Assembly (NCBI GenBank): GCA_050084985.1
Contig: JBITNC010000002.1
Span: forward strand, 14,818,001-14,882,000
Direction of reading: 5' to 3'
DNA length: 64,000 nucleotides
Source of the DNA: Nageia nagi
Lineage: Eukaryota; Pinophyta
The notes below the pieces were generated by a model. It ran no database searches. It was given only the letters and a program-made list of their open reading frames with translations, and was not told the DNA's origin. Below, in pieces: positions 1 through 10,174 of the stretch. Each line of letters begins with the position of its first letter. Positions within the stretch are counted from its first letter, which is position 1. The position numbers and the translations under genes were made by a program.

Positions 1-60
1 TAAAATCCATATATGTTTTTTTAGTTATTGTAATTTACCTTTTTACCCAAAAACAAAAAT

Positions 61-438
61 TACATTATATTTCAATTAATTCCACTTTCATTTAACATTT
101 TTGCGATTAGATTTCGCAAAGACTTTGCAACACAATGAAATATGTAGCATCTCTGTATCAAGAACGTGTCTTTCGCCTGCACTTAAAATACCTTGGAAAG
201 GGTCATCCTCCAACTGGAGTAAGGCACTTCGGAAAAAAGAATATGGAGAAGTTTCTCGAATTCTTCTTAGAGAGTGATTTTCTACAATGTCACCCAACGA
301 GTGACGCACTCAGAAACACTGAAGTCAATTCTTAGATAAGGTAGCAATCTTTCACCGACGTTACCACCACGAACGCTTAAAAACTGCATTGTCTCGCCTA
401 CAATCAGAGGCCTCCTCATTTTCCCCTGTTATGTAAAA
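61..438 (+). promoter_or_regulatory. Upstream/leader region of the receptor kinase, with a small conserved ORF
   Basis: This stretch precedes the kinase start codon and is duplicated, with changes, at about 28440-28965 in front of the truncated kinase copy, so promoter or leader and gene were copied together. It contains an ATG-initiated ORF of 66 codons (135-335). Its second half, around the peptide KNMEKFLEFFLESD, is nearly unchanged in the other copy. That could be an upstream ORF in the 5' leader or simply conserved DNA. No TATA box or transcription start can be fixed with confidence. The last 100 bases before the ATG lack in-frame continuity with the kinase. Confidence 0.4.
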
Positions 439-2841
439 ATGCACAGTAAAGATCGGGTAGCGTTCTCATACGTTTGCTTCCCTGCTTTGATTCTGACTCT
501 GCTATTGGTTCCTCTAAATTCTAACGTAGACGGTGTTGCTGACACCATCATCGCAGGAGCACATCTCACGGCCTCAGAAACCAGGGTTTCCAACAATGGC
601 ATCTTCAAGCTGGGTTTCTTCAATTTGCAAGATACCAACAAATGGTATGTGGGTATTTGGTATGCTCAAGTCCCACAGCAGACAATCGTATGGATTGCAA
701 ACAGAGACAAACCCTTGCACAACGCCTCTGCCGTCTTTGGTCTCACAGAGGACGGTGGACTTGCGCTCTCTCAAGGGGACTCTGTCATCTGGTCCACAAA
801 TGGGACGAAAGAAGCTTCTTCTGCAGTGATAACAGATACAAGTAATCTGGTTCTGATGAGTGCGGAGAACAAGTCTCAAATTGTTTGGCAAAGTTTTGAC
901 ACTCCGGGAAATGTATGGATGCCCGGGATGAGGATTATGTTTGACCGGATTCTGAGTTCGTGGAAGTCCAGCAGGGATCCGAATCCGGGCCTCTTCAGCC
1001 TCCGCATAGATCCGTCCGGTGAGGATCAGATAGTGCTGATGTGGAACAGCTCCGTCACCTACTGGGAATCCGGAATCTGGAACGGCAAATCGTATACCCT
1101 AGCTCCGCTTACAATACCCAACATTCGGTACAATTTCAGCGTTGTTAGTGACGGTGATTCCAAATATATTCATTTCTCTGTGGATCCTCTTCTCACATAT
1201 CTGTCGCAATTCATCATGATGGTTGCAGTGTCAGGCGAAATCAGAATGTTCTTCTTGCGGGACAACACAACGTGGACCCTTTTCTGGTCGCAACCGGGAA
1301 AACAGTGCGCCGTTTATGCGGGCTGTGGAGCCTATGGACTATGCAATCCACGTAACGTTCAATCCTGCAACTGTCTCGACGGTTTCAAACCCATAGATAA
1401 TGAAGCATGGGAGTCCCAGGAATGGTCAGCCGGATGTAAGCGGATAACTGCACAAGATTGCCAAGACGGTAACCGCAAAGGGTTCCTGCAGCTAACCAGT
1501 GTATCTACTCCACCTGGGGCGATCGCATCCCAAAGGCCGATGACAGCGGAAGAGTGCAAGAAGGTTTGTCTCAGCGATTGTTCCTGCACTGCATACTCTC
1601 ACGGTACTAATATTAATTGTCAACTGTGGTACAATGACCTGTTCAATCTATACGAGGAAACCTCCAACGGTTCGCCCCTATTTGTGAGAGTAGCCGCCTC
1701 TGATCTGCCGAAATCATCTTCCAGAAATCACAAGACATATGTTGTAGAAGCAGCGGTAGGCGTCGTTGTGGGACTGGCCGCGATTTCTGCCGTCGTTTTT
1801 GCAGTTCTCTTACGACGGCGTAGATCATTTACAAAGTCGGCGGATTATGGCGCTTCAGCGGCTCTTACGATTTTCAGCTACAAACAGCTGCAGGTTGCGA
1901 CCCAAAATTTTTCGGAGAGGTTGGGAGGCGGAGCATTCGGGTCTGTGTTCAAGGGCACTCTCCGGGACAAGTCTCTGGTGGCGGTGAAGATATTGGAAGG
2001 GACGACCCATGCTCATCTAGAGAAGCAGTTCCGCACGGAGGTGAGCACTTTGGGGATTATACAGCATGTGAATTTGGTTCGACTGCGGGGATTTTGCTGC
2101 GAGGGCTTAAACAGATTGCTGGTCTACGACTGCATGCCTAATGGTTCCCTCAATACTTTTCTGTTCCACGAATCGAATGTTTTGGACTGGAAGACGCGAT
2201 TTCGAATCGCTTTAGGAGTTGCCCGTGGCATCCTCTATCTGCACGAGGAATGCAGAGATTGCATTATCCACTGTGACATCAAACCGGAGAACATACTGTT
2301 GGACTCCGACTTCTGCCCGAAGGTTGCCGACTTCGGGCTGGCGAAACTGGTGGGAAGAGAGTTCAGTAACGTTTTGACAACCGCGAGAGGGACGAGAGGG
2401 TACCTGGCACCCGAGTGGTTATGCGGGCTGCCCATCACTCCCAAAGCCGATGTTTACAGCTTCGGCATGACTCTGTTTGAAATAATTGCAGGGAGAAGAA
2501 ACATAGATGGGGATGCAGATTCCAGTAAGGTGTTCTTTCCCGCTTGGGCGGTATCTGAGATAAGCAAAGGGAACTTTATGGGTGTGGTTGACAAGAGGAT
2601 TGAGAATGATGCGGAGCGTGAGGAGGTAAGGAGGGCTGCGATAGCGGCAGGGTGGTGCATTCAGGACGAGGAGGACGATAGGCCGTCGATGGGTGAGGTG
2701 GTGCGGATAATGGAAGGCACTGTAGATGTGTCTGCGCCGCCCCTTCCAAGGTCCATTCGGAACATGGAAGAGACAAGCAGCTTCTTTTTCCCTTGGGATA
2801 AAACTGAAACGGATAATCGATCTGACCCCACTCCAAGTTAG
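439..2841 (+). CDS. G-type lectin S-receptor-like serine/threonine-protein kinase (SD2b-like, intronless)
   Basis: The 800-residue product is a plasma-membrane receptor kinase. The order seen is: hydrophobic signal peptide (about 1-33), bulb-type mannose-binding lectin domain (about 35-150, with WIANRDKPL and VWQSFDTPG), S-locus glycoprotein region (about 200-285), EGF-like cysteine cluster (about 289-317), PAN/apple domain (about 367-415), one transmembrane helix (about 433-456) followed by an Arg stretch, and a kinase domain (about 478-760). Kinase motifs are GGGAFGSVFKG, the VAVK lysine, IIHCDIKPENILLD, ADFGLAKL and GTRGYLAPEW. Cys replaces Arg in the catalytic HRD motif, so it is a non-RD kinase, a class often linked to immune receptors. 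Length and lack of introns fit the SD2b group. The coding region is clearly more GC-rich than its flanks and has no breaks. The ligand is unknown. A deleted copy lies at 28966-29801. Confidence 0.93.
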   Translation: MHSKDRVAFSYVCFPALILTLLLVPLNSNVDGVADTIIAGAHLTASETRVSNNGIFKLGFFNLQDTNKWYVGIWYAQVPQQTIVWIANRDKPLHNASAVFGLTEDGGLALSQGDSVIWSTNGTKEASSAVITDTSNLVLMSAENKSQIVWQSFDTPGNVWMPGMRIMFDRILSSWKSSRDPNPGLFSLRIDPSGEDQIVLMWNSSVTYWESGIWNGKSYTLAPLTIPNIRYNFSVVSDGDSKYIHFSVDPLLTYLSQFIMMVAVSGEIRMFFLRDNTTWTLFWSQPGKQCAVYAGCGAYGLCNPRNVQSCNCLDGFKPIDNEAWESQEWSAGCKRITAQDCQDGNRKGFLQLTSVSTPPGAIASQRPMTAEECKKVCLSDCSCTAYSHGTNINCQLWYNDLFNLYEETSNGSPLFVRVAASDLPKSSSRNHKTYVVEAAVGVVVGLAAISAVVFAVLLRRRRSFTKSADYGASAALTIFSYKQLQVATQNFSERLGGGAFGSVFKGTLRDKSLVAVKILEGTTHAHLEKQFRTEVSTLGIIQHVNLVRLRGFCCEGLNRLLVYDCMPNGSLNTFLFHESNVLDWKTRFRIALGVARGILYLHEECRDCIIHCDIKPENILLDSDFCPKVADFGLAKLVGREFSNVLTTARGTRGYLAPEWLCGLPITPKADVYSFGMTLFEIIAGRRNIDGDADSSKVFFPAWAVSEISKGNFMGVVDKRIENDAEREEVRRAAIAAGWCIQDEEDDRPSMGEVVRIMEGTVDVSAPPLPRSIRNMEETSSFFFPWDKTETDNRSDPTPS

Positions 2842-3379
2842 CCCAGAGATCAAATTTCACAAGCAGGACAGTTTTCAAAGACTTTTTCATATTCTTTAAT
2901 AATGCAAAATTAGTTTAGTTTTATGATTAATTGTTTTTTTTTATTGGACAAGTTTTAGTTTTGTTTTAGGATTTTAGATATTTTCATTTGTTAGAGGTGG
3001 GGGAGAGTTTTCACTTATCCTTATTTTTTCAACCCTTCTAGCTTGCTTTCATAGATTAAATTATTTATAAATATTAGCTTAGATATCTTAATATATATTT
3101 GCAAAACGGTGAGACATATTAATTTTGAGGTACATATATCTTTCATAAAACATCATAACGAGTTAAAATAGATACTTCAAGATTGATACTTCTCGGTACT
3201 TTGTAGATTTTAATGTTATTAAGGTAGTTTAGAATATAACCTTTCAAAGGATAAGATTTTAAGCCCTATATGACAAGTGAAAGCTCTTTGACGATATTGA
3301 TGCATCAATTTCGATCCTCCAATGTAAACAAAAGAAAGTGTTATTTGAACCTTGAATAAATTCTTTTGTTGTATGTAAT
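2842..3379. other. 3' flank of the receptor kinase
   Basis: AT-rich sequence directly after the stop codon, presumably starting with the 3' UTR. No further gene is visible. It includes TTGAATAAATTCTTTTGTTG at 3352, which recurs exactly at 11261 on the far side of the Helitron and cullin remnant. The last base abuts the foldback repeat. Confidence 0.4.
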
Positions 3380-3537
3380 ACTAGCTTTGATATAACCCCT
3401 TATATATCAAAAAACGTCGAGAGATATCATTTAGAGGCGCGTATCTTGGATATAGCAATACCAAGAAATGAGATAGGCACCTCGAAATGATATCTCTCGA
3501 CGTTTTTTGATATATAAGGGGTTATATCAAAGCTAGT
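3380..3537. repeat. 158-bp foldback (near-perfect inverted repeat) with CTAG ends
   Basis: The arms begin ACTAGCTTTGATATAACCCC and end with the reverse complement GGGGTTATATCAAAGCTAGT. The first 53 bases of each arm are perfectly complementary. Pairing continues imperfectly to about 3445/3472, and the loop contains CTTGG...CCAAG, so the whole unit can fold into one long hairpin. No obvious target duplication flanks it. It could be a foldback MITE. Alternatively it could lie at the 3' end of the Helitron, whose termini are CTRR followed by T: read on the minus strand the left edge gives CTAG|T. The Helitron link is inference. Confidence 0.8.
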
Positions 3538-4298
3538 GGCATCCATCATCGCATGATTATTGAATTATAATATTAAGAGATACAATACAAATGCAAATAT
3601 TATTTTAAAAATAATGTTTAACAAATGAATATGACTCATACATAAGGAGTCATTGACAAATAATATTGAGTAAGATTTAAAAAAAATCAAAATTAATCAT
3701 AGTAATATTGATTTTTGGCTACTCCAAAGATTTGAGTCTTTCTTCTTCAGCTTTCCTTTGCACAACTCCTTTTCCTGATTTCAATTTTGCATAATGATCA
3801 TATGGAAACGGTGCTAAAATTCTAAGTCCATCCAATGCTTTGATGCGAGATATAGCAACAAATGTTAAACCTTGCCTTCCCCTTTCTCCAATATCTATTG
3901 TTGCTTTATTAAGTGTCAAACCTTGTGATTTATGTATTGTTAAGCCCCAAGCCAATCGTAATGGAAGTTGACGTGTTCGACCTCTTTCTATAGGTATAAT
4001 TGGAATAGCTTTATCTTCAAGTGAACATCCTGTAAAATGATCAAATTCTACCATAACATATGTTGGTAGATCAGGTGGAGAATTCCCTGGTTTGTATACA
4101 ATTTTTCTAACATATCCCAAAGCACCATTAACAAGTCCAGCTTCTATCCATAAGTTAGATGTTAGCATAACTCTTGCATTATTTGCAATTAATAACTCAA
4201 TTTCAAGCTCTTCACTATCACCCCCTCCTTGTTTTGTGCTCCCTGATTTTGTTGCAATACTACGTGCTACTGGAAAATTTAACTTGAGTAGTTGTAAC

Positions 4299-4408
4299 CT
4301 ATTATGATAAAAAATATTTCATTAGTTAGCAATATATTAATATTATATCAAAATTTAGCAAGTAATTCAAAATTCAAAAAAATGGATTTATTTAAAATAA
4401 ATTCATAC
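4299..4408 (-). other. Predicted intron 3 of the Helitron gene
   Basis: On the minus strand it starts GTATGAATTT after ...CATAACAG and ends ATAATAG before GTTACAAC. It joins the helicase NENVHNHNR to LQLLKLNFP in frame. Length is 110 bp. Confidence 0.7.
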
Positions 4409-6271
4409 CTGTTATGATTATGCACATTTTCATTAGTTGCAAATAGATGAATATTCTGATCAAAATCATCCCTTGTAGCCGGATCTAGATTTGAATTTGT
4501 TCTTGTCATCAATAATTTCCAATCATCTTTAGTTGGATTTGCATCCCTTAAATTAATTAAAAGTTGACGAAACTTTTTTTGATCTTCACTCTCTCCTTCT
4601 TGTCGAAATACTCTATCTAATGTTATAACAGTTGTGAACTTTTGCCATAATAATCTTGCATGTCTATCAGTGGCATATGGTGGTCTATCCATAACAGGTG
4701 GTAACTGTCCTAAATCACCTACTAAAATGATTGACCTACCTCCAAAACATATATTTGATTTTTCTGGAAAACCTTCTCGAAGGCGATAATCTATGTGTTC
4801 CAACATTTTCTGCCCTATGAAGCTCATTTCATCAATCAATATATATTTTACATGTTTCATATCTTCTTGAAAAGTATTTAATCTTGATCCCTCTAATTTA
4901 TCAAAGTTTGTGATAGGAATTCGAAGTGATCCATGGATTGTAGTGGCACCAATGTTGAATGCAGCAACTCCAGTAGGTGCAAGTAAAAGAAGGGGAGAAT
5001 GTTTTATAGATGGTAAGTCTTGAAATGCTTGACGAAGTGCTCCAATTAGATACAATTTTCCTGTTCCTGCTGTTCCTTGAATTATCATATATAAAGGGTC
5101 TATATGTTGTTCCTGATTATAATGTGTCATTATTATATCATATGCTTGTTTTTGTTTCATGCTAAGGCTCTCATATAGGTAATTTAAAGGGGCATCATCA
5201 TCAATAAATGCACCATTTTGTTTCATTCTGGTTATCCAATTTATTGCTTTTTTTTTGTATTCTTCTGATATATATTCATTATCCCATTGTGCTTGTCTAT
5301 CAACATCCCTTCTACCAAGCATATCTATTTCTGTCCTTGTAAAGTGATTTCCACGATGTAATTGGGCTATAATTTCCCATTCATTCTCTATAGTGTTCTG
5401 ATGAACTGTTCGTTCATCATCATCTTCTGAATCATTGTGATATTCTTGTTCTGTATTTTGGATATTATTCATTCTCTCAATATGCCAAGGCCTATAGTTG
5501 AATGCCTCCCAATTTGTTATGATTGTGCTATCATCAACCCCGATATCTCTTTCTATATTTCTAAATGGCTTGTAAAGTAACAACTCTGACCAACAAAATT
5601 CAATAAATTTTTCCGATTCTTTTTCAGGAATGGTCGTAAAACATGGCCATGCCCTCACAATAGCTGCATTTTTTCTAGTGCTCCATTTCAACTCACTTCT
5701 TCGTCTTGGATTATATGTCCATGATCTAGCTGCATCAATAAGTGAGATAGTTTCCATCATACATGGTCATTGAATATATCCATCAATTAAAGACTTACCA
5801 TTTCTTTCTGTTTCTTCTTCATCAATATTTTCCACCTCCTTGAAAACTTTTCGTCCAACATTTAGAGAAATAAAAACTCTACTACATTCAACCAATGGAA
5901 GCTCTAATAACATATGACATGTTTCTTGTGCTCCTATATCTCTCTCAATAATTGTTTCCGTTAGAAGACACCTATATGCTCTTGTTGCTAAATCATCATC
6001 ATTTTCTAAATTTGTAATTCGCATCAACATGTCTTGATAGGTTTCTGAACTTTTCTCAGCCTTAGTAGCATATTTAGCAATATAATTGATAACAGCATGC
6101 TTTGATAGAACAGGTTGCCAATCTACATTTGCTCTCCATAACTGTAATATATGTTTATTATGTGTATTGACTCGATCATCATTTCTTATTGGTTCATACT
6201 TTTTATCTTTGGTTTCTGGATCTTCATATAATTTGGATCCATCTAAAGATAAAGGCCATGGTGCATTATAC

Positions 6272-6352
6272 CTATAAAAAGAAAAATTAGTTTAACATAA
6301 AGGATGATGAATTTAAAATTATAAATATATATAAGTAGTCATAAGTATTTAC
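6272..6352 (-). other. Predicted intron 2 of the Helitron gene
   Basis: On the minus strand it begins GTAAATACTT and ends in a T-rich tract plus TATAG. Splicing restores the peptide MVCR-YNAPWPLSLDG, the typical region just before the tyrosine motif. Length is 81 bp, and the phase matches on both sides. Confidence 0.7.
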
Positions 6353-6516
6353 CTACAAACCATCTTTCCTCTTTTCTTGCGTAAGCATGCACCTTCTCTA
6401 CATACAGTGTGACGCTCAACACAATTGAGAATCTCTTCATAATCAAGATCTAAGTCTACTTGATCAAGTTGACGTGTATTCCTCAAACATGGGTGTTGAT
6501 TAATATTTTGAAGAAG

Positions 6517-6539
6517 CTGTGAAATATATACAATGGTTA

Positions 6540-6575
<36 letters not shown>

Positions 6576-6615
6576 TTAAAACATAAAATTAAAAAAATAG
6601 ATACTTTATGCATAC
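6517..6615 (-). other. Predicted intron 1 of the Helitron gene
   Basis: On the minus strand the intron begins GTATGCATAA and ends CACAG, joining ...ATACAG to CTTCTTC in phase 0. It is 99 bp long and contains a TA microsatellite (about 6549-6572). Protein similarity continues directly across the junction. Confidence 0.65.
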
Positions 6616-8916
6616 CTGTATATTTCGTTGATGTGGGTCTCCTCGAGGATTCCATGCATGCACAATATTATCAAAATATGTTTGTGCTTTTTTCACTTGT
6701 TCTTCACTTGTCCAATCTAAATTATCCATGTTTGGAGCTCCCTCTATCCATAGAAAACCATGCACATGTGGAGATCCCCTATGTTGCCATTCATATCTAC
6801 ACCAATATTCTTTGACTTTCATTCGTTTTTGCAATACCTCTTTATGAAAAATTGTATTTCGTAGATGCATGTAATGAGCTACAATATGTGGGTAATCAAT
6901 AATATTTTATCTTCGCCATTTTTGTGCTTCTCTTGAATCAGATGGTGATGTTCCTGGCATCAACGCATGAAGGTCAGGCCAATACATATCAGCTGCACTT
7001 AAAGTGAAAAAAATGGTTGGAGATCCAATTTGATGTAATAAATCACTTAATTCAGCACGACTCTTCATCCAATAAAATCTTGTGCCTCTTAATGTAGATC
7101 TAAAACGCATTAAACAATCTGCTAAATGTGATTGGGGAATATTATCCATGTGTTCTCGCAATTCATGGATTGTAGTTGGCAAATCTTGAAGACTCTTCTT
7201 CACAAACACTGCTGAAGAATTCTGAGCACGATGTCTCATTATCATGTTCATTATGAAATACCTAAATCTTGGATGCTTTCCAAAATGTTGATCTCTATAT
7301 CGTAATAAATGTTTTGCAAATTCATGAAGATAAACTTTTCTATTTCTTGGTTCTATCCAATCACAGTTTCCATTTGGGAATAATGTTGGAAATGCCATAT
7401 CAAGCAACCCTTCAGTAGTATACTCATTTATAGGAGATGCTCCAATTCTAGGCCAATCAATGAGTGTTATTAGTTCTACATTAGGGTTGTTGACCCATGC
7501 ACGAATTAATTCCATCTCCCTTGGTGCATTGGGTGGTTTACAGGCCATAGATGTTGTGTGATTAATGACGTTTCCTTCATCCATCTCAATTGTTGGACCC
7601 ATTACTACATATTCATTCATATCAGAATTAAACTCCATATGAACAGAGTTTAGAATGTTAAATATGTTTATATCTGTATTAGCTGGGAGATCTCTTAGAA
7701 CATCTTCATCAATTTGCACATCCTTATAAAACTTATCATTTTCTATCTTATACTTCAAAGCTTTAAAGACCCTCTCTTTATTTACTGTGAAATTATAATT
7801 TGTACCATGTTGATCTCTTCTTCGAACAATAATGACTGGTAATTCATTTATAGGATGAGGTAGTACCTTCGCAATTTGTTTCACTTCTTGTGGAAAGCTA
7901 ATTGTATGCCCTTTGTACTTATATTGGCCTCCGGTAGCATGTGTTACTTGTAATATTGGATTGACACGTGCTATCAACATTTCTTCAATTTGTGTTAAGT
8001 TTGATAATTCTGATGGTTGTGATCCAGGATCCATGTGATTTGAGGATGAAAATCGATGAGGAAGAATTTTCTCTTGTCTACATCTATTACATGTCAGACC
8101 TTCAGTAGTAGATAACACCTTCATTCCAGGATAAGATTCTTGGCAAATGTAACACATCGATGGTGATGCAAGTTTTTGTAGTTGAATTCGAAATAAGGTT
8201 TGCATTTCTTTGAAATCTATTTGAATATTTGTATTAGTATGTCCATATGTTCTATTATGATTTGTTTGATTTGCATTCATTTGGAAACCTTCTACATTTC
8301 CTTCTCTTAAACGATGTGTTGGAGGTGTCTCTCCCATTTCAGTTGCTTCATATTGTGTTTGTCTCACCACAATTATATTTCTAGCATTTCTTTCAAAAAA
8401 AGAGGATGCATCGGAAACACTTACGTTATCATGAACATTATTACGATGTATTCTTTCCTCTCTTTGACTATCTTCCTCAGCTCGTCTAGCGCGCTGAAGT
8501 TGGCGGTCATTCGCACGTTTTCTCCTAATCTCCTCAAGTTGAAATTGTGTTTGATTTTCTTGGTTTGTTGTTTGTTGTTCCATATATCTTTGGCGTGCTT
8601 CTTCTCTTTGATCTTCTGATATTTTTGCATGTGTTTCTCTCATTTGTTGAGTGTGTATTGCTCTTTGTTCTTCATTTTCTTCATTGGACATATTAGCACG
8701 AGTTTGTCTCTTTCGTTCAGAATCGATTGCTCTTTGTCGTTGTTTTTATTCATTTGTCATTTCTGCCCTACATTTTGCTCGATTTTCTCTTTGTCTTTGT
8801 CTTTCTCTCTCTTTATCACTTTCAGTCATTCTTTCACATCGTCATCTATTATAATCTCTGTGATATTGTCTATGTTGTTCTAATCTCTGTTGTTCTCTTT
8901 GCTCTTCAGAATTCAT

Positions 8917-10153
8917 TATCTTTGTCACAAATTTACTACAAAAACATAAGAGAATACATCATTATATTTATTTAAATAACAACTTAAAGATATTTACATA
9001 ATTTTCAAGCATTAATATACTTAAATAATTATAATTTTCTAATAACTATTGTTGAACACATCCTAAGATTATTATTAAGATTCATGATATCATCGTCTAT
9101 TATTCAATAAAATGTAATTACATAAAATATCTAAGGAAACCAAAATTTTGATATGCTTTCGCAGAGGAGAATGCCCAGCGATGACTTGTGCCATTTTCTG
9201 GTGGATCTCTCTGCTTGCTCTATGTAGGAAAGTAAATAAAAATTATGTAGATGTATTTCAAGCATAGTGTTGCAATTATCGGATGAATTTGCAGAATGGA
9301 GGAGCTGATTGTTGGTAATAAAATTGCAAGATCACTCTGAATCAAAACTTTTACTTCGCAGGCTTGGCATACATATCCCCCACATTTCCTTCATTACATT
9401 GTCATGGCCACAGCTTTTGGGTATTGGTTTTGGCTTAAGTTGTAGTAATATTTATTGGCTTGATTGTTTATTAATGTAATTGGTGTGTGAAATGCAAAGG
9501 GTTTTTTTGTCATTCAGATTTATATACCCGAACAAGAAACAAATTTATGAGTAAAAACACAAAAAATTATTTGCAGATTGGAGAATGAATTTTCTATACT
9601 CAAAAATACAACATAATCCAATAAATCTATCCATGTATCGATATTATAAAAACTAATCAATATGTGCAAACGAACTTAATAGACCCCAGTTTAGAAGAAG
9701 TACCCAGCTAAACAATCATTAACAACAATTATATTGCTAATTGGAACAGTCCAGAGCACAGTCCTCGCAGTAATTTTTGAGCCAAATGCCTCTGCATGGA
9801 AGCTTAATTGGGACTTCGAGCTTCTCAGTATTGTTTATACGATTCGTTTTGTTGTTATTGAATTTGTAATTTGTTATTTGTTCTAAGTAAATGTAAATTA
9901 GAGGATGTTCATGTTGATTCAGGGAGTATTGTGCTTGGCATTTGCATTCTTTGTGCAAGCGTACTGTATCAGTAAAAAAGGATCTGTGTTCGGGTTGGTA
10001 GATATTCAGTTTCGTAGACTGTGGATCGTAGTTGTTGCGCAAGTCACAGACTAAGCTCTTCACTCTCTGGGGCTAAATTACCTTTCTTATTGACATATCT
10101 GTATCAATTAATTACGAGGGAGCATTTAGAGCTGTTCAGATTCATTAAACCCT
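8917..10153. other. AT-rich interval between Helitron gene and cullin fragment
   Basis: No recognisable gene. It should hold the Helitron promoter and possibly its 5' terminus. A minus-strand 108-codon ORF (10063-9737) ends in a cysteine-rich tail (CEDCALDC), but it matches no family I recognise and shows no supporting context. The last part contains AAACCCTAAA (about 10148), a telo-box-like motif common in plant promoters and leaders, just before the cullin start. Confidence 0.35.
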
Positions 10154-10174
10154 AAATTTTTGCACGTCGTAACC

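Larger units (their letters stand above)
3719..8916 (-). mobile_element. Helitron (autonomous-type, decayed); outer ends not fixed
   Basis: A rolling-circle DNA transposon recognised by its Rep/helicase gene, which fills this interval. Helitrons carry TC at the 5' end and CTRR after a hairpin at the 3' end, insert between A and T, and make no target duplication. I could not identify a convincing 5' TC terminus beyond 8916. The 3' end may be the foldback with CTAG at 3380, but this is unproven. The element therefore probably extends past the coordinates given on both sides and might include the cullin fragment at 10175-10930. Confidence 0.85.
3719..8916 (-). pseudogene. Helitron Rep-PIF1 helicase (RepHel) gene, four exons, four nonsense codons
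   Basis: Exons 8916-6616, 6516-6353, 6271-4409 and 4298-3719 join in phase (0, 2, 2) into about 1,635 codons. The N-terminus is Arg/Gln/Glu-rich and repetitive. A cysteine pair region (CYIC...CNRC, near 8165-8085) and a DUF6570-like segment follow, then a Helitron_like_N domain and the HUH nickase motif HRGSPHVHGFLW near 6775. The two-tyrosine motif YIAKYATK lies near 6080. The PIF1-type helicase motifs are GTAGTGKLYL, LLAPTGVAAFNIG, LIDEMSF, LVGDLGQLPPV, LDRVFRQ and TIHKSQGLTL. In-frame stops lie at 8842-8844, 8746-8748, 6907-6909 and 5767-5769, with no frameshift found. In Walker A the residue after Lys is Leu instead of Ser/Thr. The protein would nick and unwind DNA for rolling-circle transposition, but this copy cannot encode it intact. 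Confidence 0.88.

Noticed and set aside
8314-8975. Several plus-strand ORFs rich in Phe, Leu and Ser
   Set aside because: They are antisense shadows of the Arg/Gln/Glu-rich Helitron N-terminus.
9737-10063. 108-codon minus-strand ORF with Cys-rich end
   Set aside because: No family resemblance, AT-driven composition, and no conserved neighbour or splice context; mentioned only within the interval note.
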